From: Bryobacterales bacterium
Lineage (GTDB): Bacteria; Acidobacteriota; Terriglobia; Bryobacterales; Bryobacteraceae
Direction: 5' to 3'
NCBI GenBank assembly: GCA_020852175.1
Contig: JADZBH010000006.1
Coordinates: 170,734-234,733, forward strand
DNA: 64,000 bases
Of this stretch, positions 48,055 to 56,945 are shown one piece after another. The notes beneath the pieces were generated by a model, which saw only the letters and a list, made by a program, of their open reading frames with translations, was not told where the DNA came from and did no database searches. The translations under genes and the position numbers were made by a program. Within the stretch, counting starts at the first letter, position 1; the number at the start of each line of letters is the position of its first letter.

Positions 48055-50759
48055 AGCGTGCCCTCGGCGTCCTCTTTCTGGTGTGGATTGTCAGCACCGG
48101 TTATATCGCCGGGTTCGCCACGCCCAGCATCTTTTACATGGCCAACGTGGTGGCGCACGTCTTCCTTGGCGGGGCGCTGCTGCTGGCCGGGGCGCGGTTT
48201 CTGCCCCGCCCGGCGCTGGTGCTGCTGGGCCTGTCCACGCTGGCTGGTGTTTACCTCGCCTGGCAGGGCGCGCTCATCGCGAACCAGCCCATTCTCGCCG
48301 CACACATTGTCATCGGCGTGGCGGGTCTGCTCCTGCTGTGGCGCATCCCCTCGCGCGCCTACCGGATGGCCTTCGCCGCCGCCGTGCTCATCGCCCTGGG
48401 AGCGCTCGCTTACGAGCGCGCTTTCCCCGACCCAAAGCTCCGCATCAGTAACTCGCTCATCGTCCCCACGTCCATGGAGGAAGAAGGCGCCGGCCCCAAG
48501 TCTCCCTTCTGGCCTTCCTCGGCCAACACCAACGTGAACCGGACCATCCCCTCCGATTTCTTCATGGACTCCAAGCTCTGCGGCTCCTGCCACAAGGACA
48601 TCTATGAGCAGTGGGAAAGCTCCATGCACCACTTCGCCTCGTTCAACAATCAGTTCTACCGGAAATCCATCGAACACATGCAGGAGTTGAACGGCGTGAA
48701 GGGCTCCAAGTGGTGCGCCGCCTGCCACGACCACGCGGTCTTCTTCAATGGCCGCTTCGAGAAGCCCATCAAGGATCAGATCGACACGCCCGAGGCGCAA
48801 GCCGGACTCGGCTGCCTGAGCTGCCACGCCATTTCGCACGTCAACGGCACCATGGGCAACAGCGGCTTCATCATCGAATACCCGCCGTTGCACGAACTCG
48901 CCTCCAGCCGCAATCCTCTCATCCGCAAGGCCGACGAGTTCCTCACCTACCTCGACCCGGAACCGCACCGCCGCACCTTTCTGAAGCCCTTCATGCGCGA
49001 GCAGCGCTCCGAGTTCTGCTCGGCCTGCCACAAGGTTCACCTGGACGAACCGGTGAACAACTACCGCTGGCTGCGCGGTTTCAACGATTACGACAACTGG
49101 CAGGCCAGCGGCGTTTCCGGCCAGGGCGCGCGAAGTTTTTACTATCCGGCGCAAACCAGCACCTGCAATGACTGCCACATGCCGCTCGTGGATTCCAACG
49201 ACCCAGGCAACCGTAAAGGGAAGGTGCACAACCACCGTTTCGCCGCCGCAAACACCGCCGTGCCCTATGCGAACCGGGACGGCCGCCATCTGGCCGAAAC
49301 CGTGAAGTTCCTGACATCCGGGTTTATCACCGTGGATATCTTCGCCGCTTCACCCGTGAACGGAGACAAACGCGAAATCGAGATGCGCCGCCGCGCCGAT
49401 TCGCCCGTGCTCAGTTCCACCTTCGCCCAAGTCGAGGAGACCGGAGGCGAAGGGCCTTACTTTTTGCGCGAGGTGGGGCAGGTGGCCGCCCCTGTGGACC
49501 GCGCCGGCGTCAAGTTTCAGCCCGGCGGGAGCGTGCGGCTGGACGTTGTCGTGCGCACGCGCAAGATCGGCCACAGCTTTCCGGCGGGCACGGTGGATTC
49601 CTTCGACATCTGGTTGGAGGTGACGGGCAAGGACGCCACCGGACGCACGATTTTCCTCAGCGGAAACGTCGAGGATGGGGGAAAGGGCGCCGTCGAACCG
49701 GGCGCGCATTTCTATCGCAGCTATCAGTTGGATGGCGCGGGCAACCCCATCAACAAGCGGAATGCCTGGCAGACGCGCGGCGTGCTGTACGTGCGTCTTA
49801 TTCCGCCCGGCGCGGCCGACGTGGCGCACTACCGCGTGAACATTCCCAAGGGCGCCAAGGGTCCCATCCAATTCGAGGCCAAGCTGAACTACCGCAAGTT
49901 CAGCCACTTTTACACGCAGTACGCCTACGCCGGCCAACCCGTACCCGGCGACACCAACGCGGACCCGAGCCACGACTCGCGCGCCTATACCTTCGTGAAA
50001 ACAAATATTCCCAAGAATGTTTCCGGCGCGATCAAGGACGAGATTCCCACGCTGCCCATAATCACGCTGGCCGCGGCGCGGGCTTCGCTCGCCCTGGCCG
50101 CGCCCGGCGAGGCCACCACATGGGCTCCCGCCGCCTCCAAGCCGGACCGCGAGCGCTGGAACGACTGGGGCATCGGGCTGCTGCTGCAAGGCGACCTCAA
50201 GGGCGCCGAGTATGCCTTCCGCAAGGTCACCGAGGCCGAGCCTGAGTATGCCGACGGCTGGCTGAACGTTGCCCGCGCCCTGATTCAGGAGGGCGAGACC
50301 GAGGCCGCGCGCCCGTTCATCCAACAGGCCCTACGCCTGGACTCCAAGCTCGGCCGCGTCCACTTCTTCCAGGCGATGATCGACAAGGCCGCCGGCGATT
50401 ACGATAAGGCGCTTGCGTCGCTGGCCCTCGTCGAGGCGCAGTATCCACGCGACCGCGTCGTGTTGAACCAGATGGGCCGCGTGCGATTCCTGCAAAAGAA
50501 ATACGCCGAGGCCGTCACCCTGCTGGAGCGCGTGATTCTGATCGACCCCGAGGACCTGCAGGCTCACTATACGCTGATGCTCTGCTACCGCGGTCTTGGC
50601 CGCCTGGACGAGGCCGCGCGGGAAGAGAAACTGTTCCGCCGCTTCAAGGCTAACGAGACCTCGCAGGAGGTTACATTCCGGCGGCGCATGATCAGTCCCG
50701 AAGACAACAACGAACGCCAGACGATTCACGAGCACGAAAGCTCGCACCGCATTCCATGA
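48051..50759 (+). CDS. Membrane-anchored pentaheme cytochrome c with TPR tail
   Basis: A 902-residue protein. The first 130 residues hold about four transmembrane helices (VLFLVWIVSTGYIAGF, then pairs around 38-60 and 80-115). Five CxxCH heme sites follow: C177, C222, C255, C323 and C372 (CGSCH, CAACH, CLSCH, CSACH, CNDCH). The arrangement resembles cytochrome c-554/NrfB-type multiheme modules. A beta-rich region (about 440-620) is followed by TPR repeats (about 710-870; GDLKGAEYAFRKVTEAEPEYADGWLNV). It is likely an inner-membrane or periplasmic electron carrier. It overlaps its neighbours by ATGA on both sides. Confidence 0.88.
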   Translation: MKRALGVLFLVWIVSTGYIAGFATPSIFYMANVVAHVFLGGALLLAGARFLPRPALVLLGLSTLAGVYLAWQGALIANQPILAAHIVIGVAGLLLLWRIPSRAYRMAFAAAVLIALGALAYERAFPDPKLRISNSLIVPTSMEEEGAGPKSPFWPSSANTNVNRTIPSDFFMDSKLCGSCHKDIYEQWESSMHHFASFNNQFYRKSIEHMQELNGVKGSKWCAACHDHAVFFNGRFEKPIKDQIDTPEAQAGLGCLSCHAISHVNGTMGNSGFIIEYPPLHELASSRNPLIRKADEFLTYLDPEPHRRTFLKPFMREQRSEFCSACHKVHLDEPVNNYRWLRGFNDYDNWQASGVSGQGARSFYYPAQTSTCNDCHMPLVDSNDPGNRKGKVHNHRFAAANTAVPYANRDGRHLAETVKFLTSGFITVDIFAASPVNGDKREIEMRRRADSPVLSSTFAQVEETGGEGPYFLREVGQVAAPVDRAGVKFQPGGSVRLDVVVRTRKIGHSFPAGTVDSFDIWLEVTGKDATGRTIFLSGNVEDGGKGAVEPGAHFYRSYQLDGAGNPINKRNAWQTRGVLYVRLIPPGAADVAHYRVNIPKGAKGPIQFEAKLNYRKFSHFYTQYAYAGQPVPGDTNADPSHDSRAYTFVKTNIPKNVSGAIKDEIPTLPIITLAAARASLALAAPGEATTWAPAASKPDRERWNDWGIGLLLQGDLKGAEYAFRKVTEAEPEYADGWLNVARALIQEGETEAARPFIQQALRLDSKLGRVHFFQAMIDKAAGDYDKALASLALVEAQYPRDRVVLNQMGRVRFLQKKYAEAVTLLERVILIDPEDLQAHYTLMLCYRGLGRLDEAAREEKLFRRFKANETSQEVTFRRRMISPEDNNERQTIHEHESSHRIP

Positions 50760-52390
50760 AGACCTTCGTTTATTCAATGGTTCTTGCCGCGGCGCTAGCC
50801 TGTGGCGCCGCCGCGCAGGTGAAGTTCACCGGCATCACCGCCGCCGCAGGCATCACGTTCCGGCATAACGCCGGGAAGGCGGGCAAGAAGTATCTGCCGG
50901 AAACCATGGGGGCCGGTTGCGCCTTTTTCGATGCCGACGGCGACGGCTGGCTGGATATCTATTTCGTCAACTCGCGCGACTGGACGCCGCGCGGCCGCAA
51001 GTCCTACCCGGCGTTGTACCGGAACAACCGGAACGGCACGTTCACCGACATCACGGCACAAAGCGGCCTGCGGTTTGAGGGTTACGGCATGGGCGTGGCC
51101 GTGGGCGACTACGACAACGACGGCCGGGACGACCTCTATCTCACCTTTCTCGAAGGCGACCGCCTGTTCCACAACGAAGGGGGCAGGTTCCGCGACGTGA
51201 CCGCCGCGTCCGGCATCCGCAACGCCGCTTTTGGAACCTCGGCCGCCTGGTTCGACTTCGACAAGGACGGCCTGCTGGACCTGTTCGTGGCCAACTATGT
51301 GAAGTGGTCGCCCCAGGACGATCTCTGGTGCTCGCTCGACGGGGCCAAGAAGTCCTACTGTACGCCCGAGTCCTATAAGGGTTCGCCGTCGAAGCTCTAC
51401 CGCAATCTCGGCGGAGGCAAATTCGCCGGCGTGGGCGAAGCGGCCGGCGTTTCCGGCGCGAACTCGAAGTCGCTGGGCGTGGCCGTGTTGGATTCAGACG
51501 GCGATGGCTGGCCCGATTTGTTCGTGGCCAACGACACTCAGCCGAACAAGCTCTATCGCAACCTGCGCAACGGCAAGTTCCAGGAGGAGGGGTTGGCCGC
51601 CGGCGTGGCCTTCGGCGAGGACGGCGTGGCCCGTGGCGCCATGGGCGTGGATGCCGCCGACTATGACCGCTCCGGCCGTCCGCATCTGCTGGTGGGCAAC
51701 TTCTCCAACCAGATGCTGGGGCTGTACCACAACGAGGGCAACGGCCTCTACGTCGATGAGGCGCCGCGTTCCAACGTGGGCCGCGCCAGCCTGCTTTCGC
51801 TCGCCTTCGCCGTCTTTTTCTTTGACGCCGACAACGACGGCTGGCTGGACCTGTACGCCGCCAACGGCCACATCGAGGAGGAGATTCAGCGCGTGCAACC
51901 GAAGGTGACGTTCGCGCAACCGCCCCACCTGTTCCGCAACACCGGCAAGGGCCGCTTCGAGGAGGTCACGCGGACCGCCGGCCCCGATTTGCAGCGTCCC
52001 GTGGTGGCCCGGGGAGCCGCCTATGGCGACTTCGACCGCGACGGCGACCTCGATCTGCTGGTGAGCACGAACAACGGCCCGGGCTACCTGTTTCGCAATG
52101 ACAGCGCGCCCGCCCACTGGCTGAACGTGCGCCTGCGCGGCACGAAGTCGAACCGCAACGGGCTCGGCGCCATCGTGCGCGTGGAAGCGCCGTCGGGCAG
52201 GCAGTGGCAGATGGCCCGCGGCGGGTCGAGCTATCTTTCCTCCAGCGATCTCGCGCTGCATTTCGGCCTGGGCAAGGACGCCTCCGTCACGCTCGCAGTG
52301 GAATGGCCCTCCGGAACGAAGCAACGGTTTCAGGGCGTGAAGGCGAACCGGCGCCTGCTTATCGACGAGGCGGGCGGCATCCGGCCGTAG
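50756..52390 (+). CDS. CRTAC1-like FG-GAP/ASPIC-UnbV secreted protein
   Basis: A 544-residue exported protein (signal MKTFVYSMVLAAALACGAAAQ). It has repeated FG-GAP/calcium-binding loops of the DxDxDGxxD kind: FFDADGDGWLDIYFVN, VGDYDNDGRDDLYL, FDFDKDGLLDLFVANY and LDSDGDGWPDLFVAND. Together they should form a seven-bladed propeller. The C-terminal ASPIC/UnbV domain is clear: WLNVRLRGTKSNRNGLGAIVRV, SSDLALHFGLGK and VEWPSGTKQRFQG. It overlaps the cytochrome gene by ATGA. The pairing of CRTAC1 with a multiheme cytochrome suggests a surface complex; this is an inference. Confidence 0.9.
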   Translation: MKTFVYSMVLAAALACGAAAQVKFTGITAAAGITFRHNAGKAGKKYLPETMGAGCAFFDADGDGWLDIYFVNSRDWTPRGRKSYPALYRNNRNGTFTDITAQSGLRFEGYGMGVAVGDYDNDGRDDLYLTFLEGDRLFHNEGGRFRDVTAASGIRNAAFGTSAAWFDFDKDGLLDLFVANYVKWSPQDDLWCSLDGAKKSYCTPESYKGSPSKLYRNLGGGKFAGVGEAAGVSGANSKSLGVAVLDSDGDGWPDLFVANDTQPNKLYRNLRNGKFQEEGLAAGVAFGEDGVARGAMGVDAADYDRSGRPHLLVGNFSNQMLGLYHNEGNGLYVDEAPRSNVGRASLLSLAFAVFFFDADNDGWLDLYAANGHIEEEIQRVQPKVTFAQPPHLFRNTGKGRFEEVTRTAGPDLQRPVVARGAAYGDFDRDGDLDLLVSTNNGPGYLFRNDSAPAHWLNVRLRGTKSNRNGLGAIVRVEAPSGRQWQMARGGSSYLSSSDLALHFGLGKDASVTLAVEWPSGTKQRFQGVKANRRLLIDEAGGIRP

Positions 52391-52410
52391 CGATACACTG
52401 GAGGATTCCT

Positions 52411-53271
52411 ATGAATCCGAAACTGCGCATCGCTTCCATCACCGACGAGTTCTCTCCCCAGCTTGGGCCCGCGCTGGCGGCCATGCAGGCCATTGGCATG
52501 ACCGGCGCCGAGTTGCGCATGGTGTGGGGCAAGAACATCATGGACCTCACCGATGAGGAACTGGACAAGGCCGTCGATCTCTGCCGCAGGCACGGCATGG
52601 AGATCATTTCCATCGCCTCGCCCATTCTCAAATGCGTGCTGCCCGGAGGGCCGGACATCGATCCGCGTTTCCAGCAGGACACCTTCAACTCCAAGCACAG
52701 CTTCGACGACCAGCCGCGCCTGCTGGAGCACGCCGTCCGAATCTGCGAGAAGACCGGAGCGAAGATCATCCGCGTATTTTCCTACTGGCGCACGGTGGAG
52801 CCGCAACAGTGTTTCGATGCCGTGGTGAAGGCGGTCAGCGGCATGGCCGGCGAGGTGAAGTCCACCGGCATCATCATCGGACTCGAAAACGAGCACGCCT
52901 GCAACATCGCCACAGGCAGCGAAGCCGCCGCCGCGCTGAAGGCGATTCCCGAGGAGAACGTGAAGCTCGTCTGGGACCCGGCGAACAGCGTCTGCGCCGG
53001 CGAGAATCCGTTCCCCTACGGGTACGGCCTGCTGCCGAAGAACCGCATCGCGCACGTGCACACGAAGGACTGCCACATGGAAGGGCACAAGCCCATCTGG
53101 GGCCCGCTGGGCACGCGCAGCATCGATTGGAAAGGGCAGATCGCCGCTCTCATGGCCGACGGCTACAACGGTTGGCTCAGCCTGGAGACGCACTGGCCGG
53201 GCCCCGGCGGCGATAAGATGGAGGCCAGCACGATCTGCGGTTGGAATCTGCGCGGCCTCGCCTCGGCCTGA
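52411..53271 (+). CDS. Sugar phosphate isomerase/epimerase family protein
   Basis: A 286-residue TIM-barrel protein of the xylose isomerase-like family, with no export signal. GGAGG sits six bases before the ATG at 52411. Features are ITDEFSPQLGPALAAMQAIG, the metal-site candidates ENEHACN and VWDPANSVCAGE, and HVHTKDCHMEGHKP. The final SLETHWPGPGG gives the last Glu/His. These match an inositol/hydroxypyruvate-isomerase-like metal-dependent enzyme, though the exact substrate is open. It lies 20 bases after the CRTAC1 gene and 35 bases before the aldo/keto reductase gene. Confidence 0.87.
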   Translation: MNPKLRIASITDEFSPQLGPALAAMQAIGMTGAELRMVWGKNIMDLTDEELDKAVDLCRRHGMEIISIASPILKCVLPGGPDIDPRFQQDTFNSKHSFDDQPRLLEHAVRICEKTGAKIIRVFSYWRTVEPQQCFDAVVKAVSGMAGEVKSTGIIIGLENEHACNIATGSEAAAALKAIPEENVKLVWDPANSVCAGENPFPYGYGLLPKNRIAHVHTKDCHMEGHKPIWGPLGTRSIDWKGQIAALMADGYNGWLSLETHWPGPGGDKMEASTICGWNLRGLASA

Positions 53272-53306
53272 CGGAAGCGGCGGGCACACCACATGGGAGG
53301 GCAGGA

Positions 53307-54266
53307 ATGAAACGGCGTGTATTCGTGGGAGGGGCGCTTTCCGGCCCGTTGCTGGCGGCGCAAACCGCCCCGGCGAAGACGGCCAAACCCAGCGGCGGCG
53401 GCATTCCCAAGCGAAAGTTTGGAAAGACGGGCGTGGAACTCACCATCGTCGGCCAGGCAGCCGGGCGTTTTCCGCTCTGTTCGTTCGAGGATGCCGTGGC
53501 CGTGACGCGCCGCGCCTACGACCTGGGCATCAACTATTTCGACAACGCCCATGTGTATTGGGATGGCCGTTCGGAGGAGGTCTACGGCGCCGCGCTGGCT
53601 GGCGTGCGCAAGGATGTGTTCCTTACGTCGAAGGCGATGGACCGCACTCGCGACGGCGCGCGCAAACAGTTGGAGGAGTCTCTCCGGCGTCTGAAGACCG
53701 ACCACCTGGACTTGTGGCAGATCCATGCCGTGGGCGAAATGGAAGAGGTGGACCGGATCTTCGCGCCCGGCGGCGCGATCGAAGCCTTCGAGGCCGCCAA
53801 GAAGGAAGGCAAGTGCCGCTTCATCGGCTTCACGGGCCATCGCGACCCCGCCGTCCACATGGAAATGATGAAGCGTTATGACCGGTTCGACACCATTTTG
53901 ATGCCGCTTCATATCGCCGACTCCGGCTATCTCAGCTTCGAACGCGGCCCGTTGCGCGAGGCCGTGAAGCATGGGCTCGGCATTCAGGCCATGAAGACGA
54001 CCGCCAACGCCAAGCTGCTCCAGTCGTTCAGCGTCGGCGAATGCTTGCGCTATGCGCTCACGCTGCCCATTCACGCGGCCACGGTGGGCTGCACCACGGT
54101 GGGACAGATCGAGGACGACGTGCGCATCGCCCGCGAGTTCAAGCCGCTGAGCGACACCGTCATGGCCTCGCTACGGCAGCGCGCCGACAAACTGAAGGGC
54201 CCTGGCCTGGAGGACTGGAAGCGCGACACCGAGCGCGCCTCGCTGCACGTCTACACCGGCGGGTGA
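53307..54266 (+). CDS. Exported aldo/keto reductase family protein
   Basis: A 319-residue protein with a Tat-type leader (MKRRVFVGGALSGPLLAAQ). The AKR barrel starts at KRKFGKTGVELTIVG. Catalytic residues appear as Asp and Tyr in FDNAHVYWDGRSEEVYG, Lys in LTSKAMDR and His in LWQIHAVG. C-terminal NADPH-binding elements are AVGCTTVGQIEDDVRIA. An exported AKR that needs a soluble nicotinamide cofactor is odd; Tat can carry enzymes already loaded with cofactor. GCAGGA precedes the ATG. It is the last gene of the isomerase-reductase pair. Confidence 0.87.
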   Translation: MKRRVFVGGALSGPLLAAQTAPAKTAKPSGGGIPKRKFGKTGVELTIVGQAAGRFPLCSFEDAVAVTRRAYDLGINYFDNAHVYWDGRSEEVYGAALAGVRKDVFLTSKAMDRTRDGARKQLEESLRRLKTDHLDLWQIHAVGEMEEVDRIFAPGGAIEAFEAAKKEGKCRFIGFTGHRDPAVHMEMMKRYDRFDTILMPLHIADSGYLSFERGPLREAVKHGLGIQAMKTTANAKLLQSFSVGECLRYALTLPIHAATVGCTTVGQIEDDVRIAREFKPLSDTVMASLRQRADKLKGPGLEDWKRDTERASLHVYTGG

Positions 54267-54270
54267 TCGT

Positions 54271-55056
54271 ATGCGGCACTGGCCGGGCTGGCTTCGAGGC
54301 GCGCTACTCGCCGTTGGTTTCATCCTGCTTGGCAACGCACTGAACCTCGTATGGCCCCGCCTGTTCGGTCCGGGCCATTCGCCCATGGACTCGCAGCCCG
54401 CCCTTTTTTTGTGGGCTTGGGAGCGTCCCGAGGATCTGCGTTTCCTCCAGCCGGATGAAGCGGGCATCGCCGTGCTGCTCGCTCATCTCGTCATCGAAGG
54501 CGATGCGCCGCCCCGTCTGGAACGCCGCAAGCAACCCTTGTTGCTCACTCCCAAGACGCCGCTCATGGCGGTGGTCCGCATCGAAACCAAGAACCTGAAT
54601 GGCAACCCGTTGCAGGCCGATCAGGCGGCCGGACAGCTCATGCGCGTCTTTGGCGATTCGCGGCTGGCGGCCGTGCAACTCGACTATGACGCCAGCACCG
54701 GCGAGCGCGCCTTTTATTCCATGCTCCTCACGCGGCTGCGCAATCAACTTCCCAAACGCGTGCCCATCACCATGACCGCGTTGGCCAGTTGGTGCCAGGG
54801 CGACCGCTGGCTCGGTGGATTGCCCGTGGACGAAGCCATCCCCATGATGTTCCGCATGGGACCGGACGCCGCGGAGATACGCCGCTTGCTCGCCCGGGGC
54901 GAGGGCTTCGCGGAACCGCTGTGCCGGAACACACTCGGGCTCTCCACGGACGAACCGCTCACGCTGCCTCCCCGATGGGAGGGACGAATTTATTTATTCA
55001 GTCCCAAACCGTGGACCAAGCAGGCCTACGATGCCGCGTTAAAGGTTTTACGATGA
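54271..55056 (+). CDS. DUF3142 family protein
   Basis: A 261-residue protein with an N-terminal hydrophobic helix (GALLAVGFILLGNALNLVW), probably an anchor or uncleaved signal. The body has the DUF3142 pattern: ALFLWAWERPEDLRFL near residue 44, AVQLDYDASTGERAFYSMLLTRLR around 135-158, then ITMTALASWCQGDRWLGGLPVDEAIPMMFRMG. This is a TIM-barrel-like glycosidase-type fold by pattern, but no reaction is established. Its TGA overlaps the following ATG. It starts four bases after the aldo/keto reductase gene, so transcription is probably shared. Confidence 0.85.
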   Translation: MRHWPGWLRGALLAVGFILLGNALNLVWPRLFGPGHSPMDSQPALFLWAWERPEDLRFLQPDEAGIAVLLAHLVIEGDAPPRLERRKQPLLLTPKTPLMAVVRIETKNLNGNPLQADQAAGQLMRVFGDSRLAAVQLDYDASTGERAFYSMLLTRLRNQLPKRVPITMTALASWCQGDRWLGGLPVDEAIPMMFRMGPDAAEIRRLLARGEGFAEPLCRNTLGLSTDEPLTLPPRWEGRIYLFSPKPWTKQAYDAALKVLR

Positions 55057-56945
55057 CTCTCCCACGCGCCATTCTCGCCGGGGCCGCGGGCGCGCTGATC
55101 GTGCTGTCCTGCGGGCCGTTTTTTCCCGATGCCGTGTTCACCTACGACAGCTACCCGCAGTTCCCGGACAACGAATACATCTCGGGCAAGCTCGGCATTA
55201 TCGCCCCCGGCTACTGGCGCAAGTACCTCGTCGTGGCTTGGCGCACGTTCGACGGCAGGCCACTCACCGCGTTGGAACGCTGGGCCTTCCAGCGCGAGGA
55301 AGGCGGAGAAGCTCCCTCCGGTCCCGCGCCGCGCGGCCCCTGGCGCAGCATCGGAACGGAACGGGAAATCCCCGGCGGCCAGTACCAGAGTTTTCTCAAT
55401 TGCCCCGGCGATGCGTTCCGCCGCGCCGAAGCCAAACTGGCCGAGGTCACGAAACAGTACGGGGCATCCAGCGCCGCCGTGAAGTCGTGGCGGGCCGCAC
55501 AGGACACTGTCTTTTCCAACTGCGAAGGCGGCGAACACATCCCCGCGCCTCCCGAACCGGGCCTTCCCGCCCCGCTTGTGAAGGAGCGCCGCTACCAGAT
55601 CGCCGCCGCGCACTTTTACGCCATGAAGTACGAAGTGGCCGAACGGGAATTTCGCGCGCTTGGGGAGCCCTATCTCGCCGCCCGGTGCCTCATCCGCCAA
55701 GGCACCATTGGCCTGCTCGATCGCGGCGCGTTGTCGCGCGCGGAAGAGGAACTGCGCAAGCTTGGCAACCCGCCCCTGCTCGGTTTCGTCGCCAGCCGCC
55801 TGCGCCCGTCCGAGTACCGCGCCGAACTGTCCGGACGGCTCAACGATCCCAAGCGGGAAGATAGCTTCGCTCGTTCTCTCACCGACTACACCTGGCTGCT
55901 CGACCGCGAGAACGCCACATTCACAGGCGATGAGATGACCGAGTGGATCGCCGCCGCGCAGACCGGCGAGGGCGATGCGGCGGCGCGCTGGAAGCAGAAC
56001 CGCAAACCAGCCTGGCTGGTGGCCGCGCTGATGCACGCCAAGCCGGGGGGCGCCGCCAACGCCGGGCTTCTGGAAGCCGCGCGCGCACTGCCCGCCACCT
56101 CGCCCGCGTATGCCACCACGCGCTACCACCGCGTGCGCCTCCTGCTGGCGGACAAGGACGCCGCCACCGCCCGCGCGGAACTCGACGCCGCGCTGGCCGA
56201 GCGGGATCTGCCGCTTTCGGCCCGAAATGCCTTCCTCAGGCAGCGCCTTTCGGTGGCTCGCGGCTATGCCGACTGGATTGCCTTCGCGCCGCGGACGCCG
56301 GTGGCCTCCACATGGGAGATGGAGTTCATGGCGGAACCGCTGGAAAAGCCGGTTCCGCTTTTTGACGGCGACGCGGCATTGGATGCCAACCGCGGGCTGC
56401 CCCTCAGCGTGCTCAGCCGCGCGGCCGAAGACCCCAAACTGCCCGCGAGCCTGCGCGCGCAACTCGCCAATGCCGTACGGACACGCCGGATTCTACTGTC
56501 CGGCGGAGCCTACGGCGAGATCTACACCCTATTGAAGACGCCCGCCATGCAGCCGTACGTCATCACGGGCCTCGACCGCCGTCCCAACACCCCGTTCGAG
56601 ATCGACGAATATCGCGCCAACTGGTGGTGCGCCTGGGATGCGCGCGACGCCACAACCACGCTGGCCTGGTTGAACCCCGCCGAACGCGCCGAGGCTCAAA
56701 AGGAACTGGCCGCCCTGCGCACCATGCCGTCGGCGCCCACCTGGCTCGCCCGCCGCGCCGTGCAACTGGTGAACTCCGCGCCGAAGGAGGCTCGGAACGC
56801 CGAACTGCTCCATCTCGCCGTGCGCGCCACGCGCTACGGGTGCACGGACGATTCCAACTCAGCAGTTTCCAGGGCGGCGTTCCAGGCACTGCACCGCCTC
56901 TACCCCAACAGCGAGTGGGCACGGAAGACGAAGTATTACTTTTGA
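55053..56945 (+). CDS. Putative lipoprotein with TPR-like helices, unknown function
   Basis: A 630-residue protein starting MTLPRAILAGAAGALIVLSC. The VLSC end resembles a lipobox with an atypical -2 residue, so anchoring by lipid is likely but not sure. The N-terminal 150 residues have conserved-looking FFPDAVFTYDSYPQFPDNEYISGKLG (split in two strands) and an SFLNCPGDAFRRAE segment. The rest is Ala-rich alpha-helical with repeat-like units resembling TPR/Sel1 (AAHFYAMKYEVAEREFRALG, then AARCLIRQGTIGLLDRG). It ends LHRLYPNSEWARKTKYYF. It overlaps DUF3142 by ATGA. I do not recognise a named family. Confidence 0.75.
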   Translation: MTLPRAILAGAAGALIVLSCGPFFPDAVFTYDSYPQFPDNEYISGKLGIIAPGYWRKYLVVAWRTFDGRPLTALERWAFQREEGGEAPSGPAPRGPWRSIGTEREIPGGQYQSFLNCPGDAFRRAEAKLAEVTKQYGASSAAVKSWRAAQDTVFSNCEGGEHIPAPPEPGLPAPLVKERRYQIAAAHFYAMKYEVAEREFRALGEPYLAARCLIRQGTIGLLDRGALSRAEEELRKLGNPPLLGFVASRLRPSEYRAELSGRLNDPKREDSFARSLTDYTWLLDRENATFTGDEMTEWIAAAQTGEGDAAARWKQNRKPAWLVAALMHAKPGGAANAGLLEAARALPATSPAYATTRYHRVRLLLADKDAATARAELDAALAERDLPLSARNAFLRQRLSVARGYADWIAFAPRTPVASTWEMEFMAEPLEKPVPLFDGDAALDANRGLPLSVLSRAAEDPKLPASLRAQLANAVRTRRILLSGGAYGEIYTLLKTPAMQPYVITGLDRRPNTPFEIDEYRANWWCAWDARDATTTLAWLNPAERAEAQKELAALRTMPSAPTWLARRAVQLVNSAPKEARNAELLHLAVRATRYGCTDDSNSAVSRAAFQALHRLYPNSEWARKTKYYF

